Source: Byssochlamys sp. IMV 00236 (lineage: Eukaryota; Ascomycota; Eurotiomycetes; Eurotiales; Thermoascaceae). Taken from it: a DNA stretch of 64,000 nucleotides. The notes beneath the pieces were generated by a model. It was not told the origin of the DNA, did no database searches, and saw only the letters and a program-made list of their open reading frames with translations. The stretch lies in the NCBI GenBank assembly GCA_001931875.2, contig MSJH02000815.1:527946-591945 (forward strand), written 5' to 3'. Every line of letters begins with the position of its first letter. Positions within the stretch are counted from its first letter, which is position 1. Shown here piece by piece: positions 13,568-24,678 of this stretch. The position numbers and the translations under genes are program-made.

Positions 13568-15344
13568 TTGCTCGTTCGGTGTTCAGCCTCCTAACTACTT
13601 ATGATCTGTTTCCATCACGCACTGACGATCTTTCGGCGTTTTCAAAACCTGCCTTGCACACTTTCTATTCATATTGGTTCATGTCTTTGTTGAAAACGAA
13701 AAGAAAGGCTCCAAGGTTGTTCCATTTGCAATGGCTAACTGGGGTTGGCGCGCACAGATATTCATAGTCTACTCTCGAGTCAAAAAGGGGGTAAACATCA
13801 TCCTTTTTATTGGGTAATATAGAAGAAAATGGAATGGGAGGGCTATCGGTAACTGTTCTGCTTCTGATTCCCATCTATTTAATTGATATTGCACTCTTTC
13901 TGATACACACCTGTCTGATGAAGATCCACTTGTCTAGTCTAGTCAACAGTCTGCTCGATCGGGGAGGCGAGAAAAGCATATCCTTCTCGAGATCCATCGA
14001 TTGCCATTATCCTGTAAACCGGGCTGGCAGCAATGTCATAGTGTAGAGAACATGTAACACTCTCCCCGCCCAGAACGCGGTCATATCTCCATGGGGAATT
14101 CTCCGCTAGTACATACATACATACATACCTACATTCAACGTAACATTATATTTCGATTCATACTCCGGAATATAAAGACGAACCGCAAAAAAAAAAAATA
14201 ACTGAATGTTCTCCTTTCTAGATTGATGTTGCGGGTCCATTTTATTCATCGTAGCAACTGAGCTTATATACATCAAGACCCCTCTAAAGCTATGTTCTGC
14301 AAGCCATTTTTTAGGATTTACGCAGTAAATCGCAGAAGGCCATCTGCTGATGATAGTCGGTTTCCTATCTATCCTCCTAGATGGGAAGTTGGGATAGTGA
14401 AACGGACTCTCGAGATATTATTACGGAGATCGCTACAATATTCTCTGCCATGCTCAATACATTTGACCTGGTAAGATCATTTATTTCATGGTTTTATCCC
14501 CAAGATTATTACTCTACACTACATATCTTATTACTAGTTCAACGCTGGACATGTGGGCGGCGAGGCAGGAAAACCCCCACAGAAGATGAAGAAAGCATAA
14601 CGAGAAAGAAAGGGAAGAAATAGAAAAAAGAACTAAGGTGTAAAGGGTATCGCTATTGGCGCCTCCCACACGGAGATGGAATTAAGTACAACACAACACT
14701 TCATCAGGCACCTCTCTCCCCTCGCTCTCGTCAACATCGTCTCATCATCGGCCCGGTGCAAGCGGACGGCGAAAGAGACCAAAGTAAAATAGTGTAAAGA
14801 AAACAGTAATAGAACGAAGACAAGCAAGCGAGATTCGCCTGCCAATCCCGCAAATCATCACGTCGTCTTTCGTCCCCCCGCGTAGCTCCTAGTTCCTTTG
14901 CCCGGCACTTCTCATCATCCCCCTAAGTCTTGTTCAAAAAAGAATCTCCACCGACGGCAACCGTCACCAAAGGTAGCAACGGCCTAACAAACACTTTTTT
15001 TCTCCACGCAAAGGGAAATGAAGGTGATAAAGTACAGGAAAGATAGAAGTAGCTGAAGGAAAAAAGTGAGGAACACTGCGCAAGCCTACGAGACGTTGGA
15101 CATTACAGGTCCGGACCTCCTTAGGCGTAGACAAGAACCCTCAAACAAATAAGGCAAAAGGTTCTAAAAAAAGGGAAATGAAGTAGGAGAGAAAAAAAGA
15201 GAAAAAATACATATCTCGCTCGGAAAAACATGTGATAAGGAAAATCACACGAAGGAAATTGGGGGACTAGTGGAAAAGGGGCACACTTTTATCGGATGAC
15301 ATAGCGGACGAAAGCTGAAGGGCACAATGACCTTAGCAAACGCT
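13568..15344. other. 1.8 kb convergent intergenic region
   Basis: The region lies between the 3' ends of the Spf30-like and DUF2433 genes. It holds an (ACAT)n microsatellite at 14111-14128 and several A-rich runs (about 14190-14201 and 15165-15210). No coding region is supported. Much of it is probably 3' UTR. Confidence 0.5.
14111..14128. repeat. (ACAT)n microsatellite
   Basis: Four and a half perfect copies of the tetranucleotide ACAT lie in the convergent intergenic region. Confidence 0.9.
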
Positions 15345-17723
15345 TCACGAGTCACCAGCAGACTGCGCAGGCTTCTCAGCAGGAGTCGACGAGGTCGAAG
15401 CAGGGGCAGGCGAGTCTGAGCTCGCACCGCCCTTGGTGAAGCCACCGCGACCTCTGCCACCACGTCCACCGCGGTCGCTGCCACGGCCTCGGCCTCGTCC
15501 ACCAAATCCGCCACGACCACGTCCGCCCTCACTGTCGCTCGCGCCTCCGCTCTGGTAGCCGCGCTGTCCAGCATTCGCTCCGCCCCGGCTGCTAGCCTGC
15601 CAGGTTCCAGCGTTGCCCTGTGGGCCGCGGGGACCACGGTCTTCAAAAAACTTGAGGTTCGGCTTGCGAGGCTGACCGGGAGGGCTGGGTCTCTTGTGCT
15701 CTGCCGGCTGGCGGTCCAATGCAGCCTTTGCCTCCTCGACAGTAGCGAATGTCACAACATGGTTGAACTTGCCCCACTTCTCAACCTTCTGGATCTTCGC
15801 CTTGTCTTCTTCGGGGAAGAGGTCGCGGACAGCCTGTTCATTGTCGACGTTGGAGACGAACAGTCCGTTGCTAGCCTTCTTTTCACCCCTAGGGATAGGA
15901 GACTCGGAGGGCTTCTCAGGCTGAGTCGCGCCATTAGTCTCCGCTGGCGCCTTAGGAGACGCTACGCTTGGCTGCGAAGAAGCAGCAGTGGGCGGTTGAG
16001 GAGTCGCTGGCTTGGGGATGACCGGAGCTGGCGATGCCGTAGAACGCGCAGGACCCTGCAGCTTACCCTGAGCTGGCTGGGGAGTAGGCTGCTGTTGGAA
16101 AGGCGCACCAGCGCGGGGAGGCTGCGCCTGGCCAAATTGAGGAGCAGGACCACGGGCCTGAGCTGGCGCTGCTGCAGCGCCTGCAGGACCAGTAGGCAGA
16201 GCTGACTGAGCTGCATGGCTCAGGGCCTTACCACCACGGTGGGCAAAGTTAAATCCTTGAGCGCGCATCTCCGTTCCTATCCGTCCACCTTCGATCTCCA
16301 GGGCCAGGTATCCGAAAGCAGCATCTGCCAAGTTGAAGTTCCACATGTTCTTAAAAGCACTCTCGTCAACTTGGCCAGCACCGTTTCCTGCTGCAACCGG
16401 TCCGCCGAAGGGGTTACCTCCGTTAGCAACCGAGGGCATCTTGTTGACAATGTCGAGAGCGTTTTCGAGGAGGGTCTTCTGAGCCTCATTCGACGAAATC
16501 GCACCTTCGACCTCACCCCTCACGGTGTCCCAAACGTCGTTGAAGGAAGCTTTCGATGCTGCGAGTTTACCGCGGTAGTGATCAAGAGTCGGGTTGACGG
16601 AGAACTCATTGTAAGACGAGCCGTAGCGGAAATGCAGACCAGCGGAGATCGAGAAATCGGCCTTGAGGGTGACAGAAAGCTGGTTCAGCATACCCTCACG
16701 GGCGGGAGAGGCATGCGTGACAAAGATACGAGTCTCAGAGGGATCGTACACACGGTTTGCAGTGTCGACGAGCTCACCCATCTGGAGAAGGGTGGTCCAC
16801 ATAGTACCTTGCCCACCAGCAATAGTGGTCTTGCCCTCGCCGTTGTCAAACAGCTTATGCATGACCACAGCACCTCCCAGACCGAGAAGACGGAGCTTGA
16901 CACCTCCGATATCTAGCAATCGCGAGTTGGCCTCGTCAATGATGTGCAGCTTGTCAACCTTGTATTCACCGGATCGGAATTTCTCCAGAACGCGCACATC
17001 CTCGCAAGCTCCCCATACAGTGTAGACTGGAACATCTAGGGTCAGTCGCTTATCTAGGAGCTGTGGAAGCTCGGATAGAGGGAGCTGTTCTGGAGAGAAT
17101 CGTTGCTTGATGGACTGCTGCGGGGGGATCTGAGCAATGGTTCGCTTGGTGCTCTCAGGCAGGAGCGGAGAGTACTGTGCCACGTGCTTCAGGGTCCTGC
17201 GCTTGTTAGAACATGGCTCTCTAGCATAACAACGCACAACGCGAGAACTCAAAGCGCACAGAGCTCCCGACTTACTTGTCTGCGATTCTCTCGAGAGAGG
17301 TGTCGTCGTAGAAACCGAAGTCACCGGTGTGAATGATGTAATCCGCACGAGCCTGCTTGGCAAGCTCATTCAACGACTTCAGGTTTCCTAGAATCGGATA
17401 TGGTCAGCTTACAACTGTCCACGGTCTCCATCAAAGTGTTCCTCAAGCCACCAGGAATCTCTCCGTACCTCTGACATCCGCAATACACAGCACTCTCACG
17501 CTACCAGTCTGCATGACTCTGCCATTGTTGGGAAGGAGAGGAGTAGCTCCAGGAACAGCACCAGTAGCGGTTGAAGCGCCGTTCGGAAGATAGCCCGTCG
17601 AACCGAAGTTGTGAGGACGAGGCTGGTGCAATGTTTTTGTCAGTCTCAACTGACATCCAAAAAGCGCCTGTGGGAGCTTGCGCTGCGCGAATCTGGAGGA
17701 GCACAAGCACTTACAGAAGCCAT
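15345..17723 (-). CDS. DUF2433 calcineurin-like phosphoesterase with RRM-like and RGG regions
   Basis: Exons 17723-17715 (only 9 coding nt), 17622-17469, 17387-17276 and 17196-15345 join in frame to 708 aa. The N-terminal half is a metallophosphoesterase-type fold: RVLCIADVRGNLKSLNELAK, then IIHTGDFGFYDD, GGQGTMWTTLLQ and RIFVTHASPAREG. The usual first DxH motif reads DVRG, so the histidine is missing and catalysis is uncertain. A Pro/Ala/Gln-rich linker follows. Near residues 538-590 a segment starting NGLFVSNVDNEQAVRDLF has the look of an RNA-recognition motif. The C terminus (about 637-680) is an RGG/RG-rich box. The architecture suggests an RNA-binding protein in translation or mRNP biology; this is inference. 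Confidence 0.88.
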
Positions 17724-18391
17724 GAGGGAGGTATGGAGTGAACTCAAGGTCGTATTTCAGAAGGAGACGTGTTAGAAGAGAGGAGCGTGGGACGGTCGTC
17801 AAGGACGGAGGCGGTGGTTGAGATCTCAAAAGGACAGGGTAGGGGGAAAACGCGCTAGAGGAAAGTAGAGGCCGAAGTGAACCGTTAGGAGTTGCGTAAA
17901 GGCTGAGGATAGAAGAAGACGGCCTGGGGAGCTGCCGGCTATGGGAGGGAGTAAGGAGGAATGATATTAAACGGGGCGGGATTCAGAAGACGAAGGAAGC
18001 GCAGTCAGACAACAACAGGAAGAGGCGTTGTTCGTTTCCTTTCGGTCTGGGGCAGCACCGTATCTTATGTAAGCACGCGGCTCAGCGATGTTGTTGTTGC
18101 CTCAGGCGCCGATGGAATACCTGCGTATTATCGCGATATATTCATGCGAGAATAACAAGTCTCAAGCTTTTTCTACGGGTGTCTCTTTGTATTAGGAGAA
18201 ATCTGATAAATCTTTCTTGTTCTGGCAACAAAGACCTTTATGATTGGCAATACTACGGACTTAGATCCCGAAGATGGTTATCAGCATGTAAGTAAGTATT
18301 TTGTGATTGCGGAAACTTATGCACAGTGTATATGATTAGCAAATATATGTGCTGTCGTATATATTTCTGTTGCAATCAAACACATTGTTGC
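17724..18391. other. Intergenic region upstream of the DUF2433 gene
   Basis: The stretch lies between the DUF2433 gene start and the 3' end of the glutaminase gene, both on the minus strand. It should hold the DUF2433 promoter and the glutaminase 3' UTR. No gene is recognised. Confidence 0.5.
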
Positions 18392-20592
18392 TCACAGGTC
18401 CTCGGTTTTTAAACCAGCAGTATTCAAGTCCTCTGCATCCGCAGTTGCCGACCTCGTGGACAACGCGGAAAGTGAGACAGATCCAGGACCCTCCAGCGCC
18501 AGTAGAGCCAAATGACCGCCCACTGTCGGCCGCGCTTTGCACAAAACTCCTACACCTGCCTTGTTGCCTTGAGCAGATGTAGAGATGTACCGATCAGAGA
18601 AAGGCCATGTATTCAATCCATTCGTCATGAACGCCCAGAGGTCGTCTACAAACTGGTCTCGAGTCGTGGTACCAAATGTGCCGGCCAACCACATGTTCCA
18701 GTCAGATTTGGCCCAGTCTTGGCGATTGTCAAGAGCGACCCCGTATTCCCCTCGAACAGTTTGGAAAAACTTGCTTCCCATTGCATAGGCAGACGTAGGG
18801 AACGTTTCGAGGTCTAACAGCACATCCGGATAAAGGTTATAAGGGGTCTTCCATGTGGAGGGCATATCTGGGTACTCTAGGACGAAGTGAGTCCTGTTCG
18901 GATCTGTCCCGAGTCCGTCAGTGTAAAAGATCTTTGCGTGCTCGTCACCGATATCCGAGTAGTTTGTGAGTCCGCTGAGCTTTCCGAACGCCTTGAGACC
19001 GACAGCAGCCTTGATGGCAAGGTTCGTCTCGTTAGGAAGTGGGCCAGCCGCATCGTTAGTAGAAAGTTGGTTAGCTATGTTGATGCTATTGTCCACCAGA
19101 TAATCTGCATATTTTTGTAACATGCCGGTATATTGTGCCGCCCACTGTGTGTCACCAGTCGCCTTCGTGTATGCGTATGTAAGAATCATGAGATTCCCCG
19201 TTTCTTCAATGGGCATGGGTTCTGCTAGTTGATCGTCGTGGCCGGTAGCATTGGGATAGCTACTCCCAATGTCGTGAATCACGTAAGGCAGATGCCAGCG
19301 TCCAGCTGCCATATACCTCATGACCGGTTCCAGTAGGAGTCGAATGTAGTCAGGGTCCATGACATAGTAGATTGGAAAAGCAGGCATGATAATATCCACT
19401 GTATTAACATTGCCGTCGCTCGAGATTTCTTTTATGAAAGCCAGAGGATCGCTGGTTTCAAGGGTGTCATAGGGAATGGTTAGATCAATTCCAGCAAAAG
19501 CTTGTCTCACGGACAATGTCACTATATCAGAATACTTCTGGCCGGCGACAGCTGTTGCTTTCTCAGAGAGTTTGGAGTCCAGCTCAACTGATTCGCTCAG
19601 TGCACCTGCGTAATCATCCAGAAAGTATGACACCGCCTCTGCAGTTGTCGGGTATTTTGAGCGATAGTAGCCTGTGTATGCTTCCCCCAGATAGTTGATC
19701 GCCTTTTCTCTCACGTAGCCGACAGCATAAGTCACGGACTGGCTTCCCGTCACGCGGCCAAGGCTATGAGAAAGAGCAACAACTTCACCAGGATTCCACT
19801 GCGACTGCGGCACAGTGAACGTCCCATGGCGGGCAAAATCGGATCTCGCGGTATTAGCTGGCCCAGAAAAAGCAGAGAGATTAGATGATACAGATGGCTT
19901 CGAGGCGAATACCACTTCGCCCCAGAGAGCCATATCATCGATCTCAGTGTACGTTGCGGCATTTTCAGCAGTCAATGTAAACACGGAAGTTGCTTCCTGT
20001 GTCCTGAAATTCTGTTCAGTATCAGTCGAGCCAGTCCATTCATCTCCGATATCCGAATATATCTGGATATCATGGGATCCCGGACTCGACACGGATACTG
20101 TTAAATAACCTGCGATCTGCGTTAGTACGGAATTGGACTCCGATCTTTGGCGTTGTCACTCTTACTGAAAGGAAGCGATTGTCGGAGATAGTTGGAAGGA
20201 GACACGGGAGACAGGAAGTCTAGGGTAAATGTCACTGGGCCAGCATTGAGAGTAAACATCGAGTGAGTTGTTGTATATTCCGCCTTCTGGACCTGCGCTG
20301 GGATAGTAGTGTTCTCAGAATTGGCTACTCCCATCAAACTGTAGGCTTTTCCGTCGACGCGGCCAATTATCGACCATGTAAGATCCTGACCGGTCCAGAA
20401 CTGAGGCGTTGATGTTGGTAGGCTTTCTACCAGGCTGCCAGGAATCCATGTTGACAGATACGGATTGCGTACTGCCAAGGGATACGAAGGAGGCAGGGCA
20501 GGCTCATAGTCAACGCCAGCGTTGACTGAAAGTACAGACAGGTAAAATGCAATACATTGACCGACTCCTAGTCGGGCACTAAGCTGGTACAT
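18392..20592 (-). CDS. gtaA: Secreted glutaminase, GtaA family
   Basis: Fungal GtaA-type glutaminase (DUF5127/DUF4965/DUF1793 architecture), an extracellular enzyme that hydrolyses glutamine to glutamate and ammonia. Exons 20592-20166 and 20109-18392 join in frame to 714 aa. The chosen start gives a hydrophobic signal peptide (MYQLSARLGVGQCIAFYLSV) followed by the mature N terminus DYEPALPPSYPLAVRNPYLS, typical of the family. Conserved blocks include MPAFPIYYVMDPDYIRLLLE, GRWHLPYVIHDIGSSYPNAT and PIEETGNLMILTYAY. Several N-x-S/T sequons are present. An in-frame upstream ATG at 20781 would add 63 residues and bury the signal peptide, so it is disfavoured. Confidence 0.92.
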
Positions 20593-23500
20593 TGGTTGCA
20601 GGAAGATATCGACGAGTCGATCGGAATCTAAATGTATCCCGAAGAGACGTTCGAACGACGCGTGTACCAGCAGCACGAAGGACTGAACACTTGAGACAAC
20701 AAGATCAGAAAAGCGACGAGCACCAGGCTCCATATATTGCTGGCGCCATGCTGGCGCTTCGTGTAGGAGATACGCCGCCATTCTCTAGCTGGAATGCGAC
20801 GGCCCAAGTCCAGAACGTTGACTTGGGGAGTATGTCGATGTTGTCTCCATTCCCTCTCTCCAAGGCCTGAAACGGGTGCATAGATGACTAAGCTCTCGGC
20901 ATTGTTAACTATGTTAACTTGTAGTCTTGTACATACATTTTGCTTTTTGATCGGACGAGAATCTGGCCATACACATTTCTCCTTTGTCTAGATCGATTGT
21001 CTAAGTTGTAAATCATTGCTCGTTATGCCTCCTTCCCCGCATCACCAGATGTCATCATGTGCGCCGCATCTCGGCTGGAGCTATAAGATCTCAGCTGAAT
21101 GCACAAAATACGTAGCGTGCATCTTCTGTAAGGCTACACAGTAGAGTCACCACATTCGGTATGGCATGATTGTCATTCGATACATGAAAACACTCGAGTG
21201 GTTGGAATAAACTAGACTAGGTTCCCCCGCAAAATCATTTGGAAGTTGATACGAGAGCGGAGGGATTTAGCGTGCGGGAGACGGCTCGTTCCCTGGTCGG
21301 CTGACTTGAGACAGAACTACAGTATGTATATCGGAACCCTCGTGTTACAATGCACGCATCAAAAGTGCTGAGTACATGCACTTTGGCAAGTGGAATATTG
21401 GAAGTTCTTGGAATTTTTCTTAGGAGCCGATTGACGCACCCGAAGGAAGTGACACCCCGGTTTGGGTCGAGTCTTCCTTGAAGACAACTGATAGGCCTCA
21501 TGTAAGGTGTGATCTATATATGCCTCACTAGTGCTTACCTTAGGAGCACTGGAATATTTCTAAAGCCTTGTATGTACCAGAACGAAATTTGCTGTTAACC
21601 AGCTTTTCATCGTTCAATGTTGTTTCGTGTTCGAACCATTTCTGAGTGTATCAAGCCAGCGGTGAATATCTCCGCACCAAATTACATTCCCGTCCTTGTG
21701 AAAACCGCAAGGATGGAAACTTTATAGGTCAATGTTTACGATAACTATTGATGTCGTGGATCATTAGCGGTGATTATTATTCACCTAAAGCAAGCAGATG
21801 CACCTACGCCATCGAATCTGGGAAAATATAGACGTTTTAGCTGCCAAATTCCCTATGCATCATCAACTACCACATGCTGCATTTGGAATATACATCAACC
21901 TATTTTGAATTGATGACGGAATAATAAATCAAACCTGGAGCATGGAAATTTTGTCACGTAATGATGCCAAAAAAAAAAAGAGCGACCTCTCCGTTCAGTG
22001 CTCGAATATATTTCGATGAAATGGCGGAGTTCTTCAGTTACATCGCCATTGATCAGCAAGACAATACTTACAGCAGTGACTCCCTGGAAATCTCAAACTA
22101 TTTAAGACTGCCTTACCAATTAAGTTAGCAGACATAGCCGCGATTTTCTTGCCTAGAGTGTTTTGTACATAGACAGTATGAGGATCGAAGGGTTTAAGAT
22201 AGAGAAGGAAGCTGCTAATAAGATGAAGTTGTCCTGCTTACTCTAAGTTTAAGCATTTTAAGCACTTGATCTTACCTGCATATTTACTCATGTCGGAACT
22301 ACCTCCCTCAGTTTGCACAGATCGGTCGGACAAGGGAAGGTGCTGGCACTCACGAAGGCCTGAGGATTGCTATGCGGTGAAGGTAGGAGATCTTGAGACA
22401 TCGGAGCCACTACTGTTACCCACTTGGCTTATTTCTTTCTTGGGTCTTGAGACAGAGACACCGTACTTCGGTTCGGATGTGGGCGCATGAGAAGTGGCTG
22501 ATAAACGTGGGATCAGCTGTCTTAACTCTTGAAGTAGAAAAAGAGTAACACGCTAATCGTCGACCTCGTAGATCGTGGCTGATCTACAAAATTAGAGTAA
22601 ATGTATTCCGTACCGTACCTACTACGACCTAGTACCTACACACCGCTCTGCATATTATTACTATTCTGCCTTACCAGCAATGAAGCGTTATTCGACCTCG
22701 GCTACGGAGTAGTTACTTGAGATTCAGCTTTAATAAGCCCAGCTGATGAGTTGGTCAACGGGTTTTCAGCCCGTTTCGCTAGCGTGTCTTGGAAGCGTTG
22801 GCAAGTGCATTCTAGCTGCTTCCAGGAAAGTTGTGTTTTTCTTTCTCCACAGAAGCTTCTGAGCTTTGTTCCCAACGTCGCATATAGAACCTATTAATAT
22901 CTCTTTCAGTGTGGCACTGGATAGTAGCAGGTGGCGGTATCAGGTAGGTTTGCTATCCGTACTCGAGAATCTCTTGGCGACTATCTAATCTTGTCAGGTC
23001 TGCCTTGTCAAACATTGGGCACTGCACGTCCTGACGCAGTGATTTCCATGATCCACATGCGCTATAATGGTCTGCACTCCACAAGCTCCTACGTTATACT
23101 ACTTACTGTGTAGTCTGGCGCTGGCAATCCACAACGTCTAGCATCATGGAACCGGAAACCCAGCTACCGGGACCCTCTATGTTCAAATTGGGGAGGCCGT
23201 TTCTAACGGCGTGAAATGCAAGGGAACCGATCTGGATGCCAAGTCAGACCAAAATATAGAATGTTTCCATCTCTACTTGCGGTGTGGAGAAGAATATTAT
23301 TATTATTGCTGGACTTCCTCAACACGCCCAGGACCCCATACTTCAGATGTCCTCTGAAAGATGAATTACTCGTCCATAAGAGTAAGGAGTCTCCGTTGCT
23401 ATTACTGTCACCACGTAATACTTCAAAGCAGCTTTTATATGCAGGTATGACTTTGTTGTCTAGCATCAACAAATTAGACTACTGCACTTAGGGAAACAGT

Positions 23501-23812
23501 CTGACTGTCCAATGTCAATAATCACTCATACTAAGTGAACCAGTGTTTGAGACCAGACTTGAAGCCGCTCACCCGCGCAGAGTTACTGGAGATGGACAAG
23601 GAATATCAGCTGCGCCTGGCCAACAGTTCCCCATAGGGTTGATTTAGCGTCCCACGGGGCTTTCACTTAATCTCTGGAGGGGCAATCTTTGATATCGTGA
23701 AGGTATAAAGAGGGGTCACAGTTCTTCATTCCGTCCCCCCGTCCTTTGATATCCAGAATCATCACTCTCAAGTTCTCCCTCAACTTCTATAATACCAGAT
23801 CTACTATTCACA
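20593..23812. other. 3.2 kb gene-poor region
   Basis: The region lies between the divergent glutaminase (-) and CVNH (+) genes. Open frames are short, unrecognised and stop-rich on both strands. Small inverted repeats occur at about 22568-22587 (7-bp arms around GTGGCT) and about 22757-22775. AT-rich stretches and the promoters of both flanking genes account for part of it. No transposon terminal repeats or transposase fragments were seen. Confidence 0.5.
23704..23709 (+). promoter_or_regulatory. Probable TATA box of the CVNH gene
   Basis: TATAAA lies 109 bp upstream of the CVNH start codon and is followed by a pyrimidine-rich leader (about 23725-23800). This is the classic layout of a strongly expressed filamentous-fungal gene. 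The function is inferred. Confidence 0.5.
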
Positions 23813-24336
23813 ATGTCTTTCCACGTCAGCTGCGAAGACATCCGCATCGAGGTTCTGCCCGGTGACGCCACCTACCTGTGCTGTGCTGGCAAGGACGTCG
23901 ATGGCAACTGGCACCCTAACCGTCTCCGTCTCGACGACATTATCGGAAACAGCGATGGTAAGTCGAGATTACCTGTCTTGCTTTCTAGCGATATCACCTT
24001 GGATCCTATATCCTATATCCTATATTGTCCTTGGTCGTTACTTAGAACATGTCAAGTATATCGCTAACTTCCCTAGGCTGGTTCATCTGGGGTGGCCGTG
24101 ACTTCACCCACAGTGCTCGTGAGATCCACCTCGAACACGGCGCCAACGGCCCTCACCTCACCGCTGAGCTGCCCATGCGAGATGGCGGCTACCGTGAGCG
24201 CCAGGGAATCGACCTGGCCGACAAGATTCGGAACGAGAACGGTCGTCTGATCTTCCTGGTAAGTGGTCAAGAATCTTCCCCAAATCACCATCATAAGGCC
24301 AGAGTCCTAACCGCTTGAATATGATAGGGACCTTGA
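23813..24336 (+). CDS. Cyanovirin-N homology (CVNH) domain protein
   Basis: Small single-domain CVNH lectin-like protein of 111 aa. Exons are 23813-23957, 24077-24258 and 24328-24336; the last codes only Gly-Pro-stop. It shows the internal pseudo-repeat of the family: repeat one starts MSFHVSCEDIRIEVLPGDAT and contains LRLDDIIGNSDG, and repeat two contains HLTAELPMRDGGYRERQGID and ends IRNENGRLIFL. Residues WFIWGGRDFTHSAREIHLE form the bridging strands. There is no signal peptide, as in many fungal CVNH proteins. Fungal members bind mannose-type glycans, but the biological role is mostly unknown. A Cys-Cys pair (YLCCAG) is present in repeat one. Confidence 0.9.
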
Positions 24337-24678
24337 AACACCCCAAAGTCAGTACATGCAGTTAAACGCGCCTCCGCATCTGAGAAGAAAGATGATGGAA
24401 TGATTTAGGGCCCATCAACACAAGAAACGTGTGATGTAGATGCTAGAAATAGAGATACCAATACACATGGACTATCATGGGAAATGCCATGAGTCGATCA
24501 TGACTGTGGGAAGGAAATGGTAAACTGTCTTTTTTGTAGAGAATAGACATTAGCTGAAGCAGATTCAATGTTGGAAGTACCAATGTGATGGTACATGTCT
24601 ATAAAAACTCTGGTTAACTACCCATAACTAACCCCCCCTTTTTTGAGAGCTGATTATCAGAGACGACAAAGACCACCT
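24337..24678. other. Short convergent intergenic region
   Basis: The region lies between the convergent CVNH (+) and Bfr2-like (-) genes and contains only probable 3' UTR sequence, including a C-run followed by a T-run near 24632-24644. Confidence 0.5.

Noticed and set aside
14633..14845. Hydrophobic minus-strand frame resembling a signal peptide
   Set aside because: It begins with TTG, and the sequence lies in AT-rich 3' region between convergent genes.
20592..20781. Upstream ATG for the glutaminase at 20781
   Set aside because: It would put 63 residues before a clear signal peptide of a secreted enzyme.
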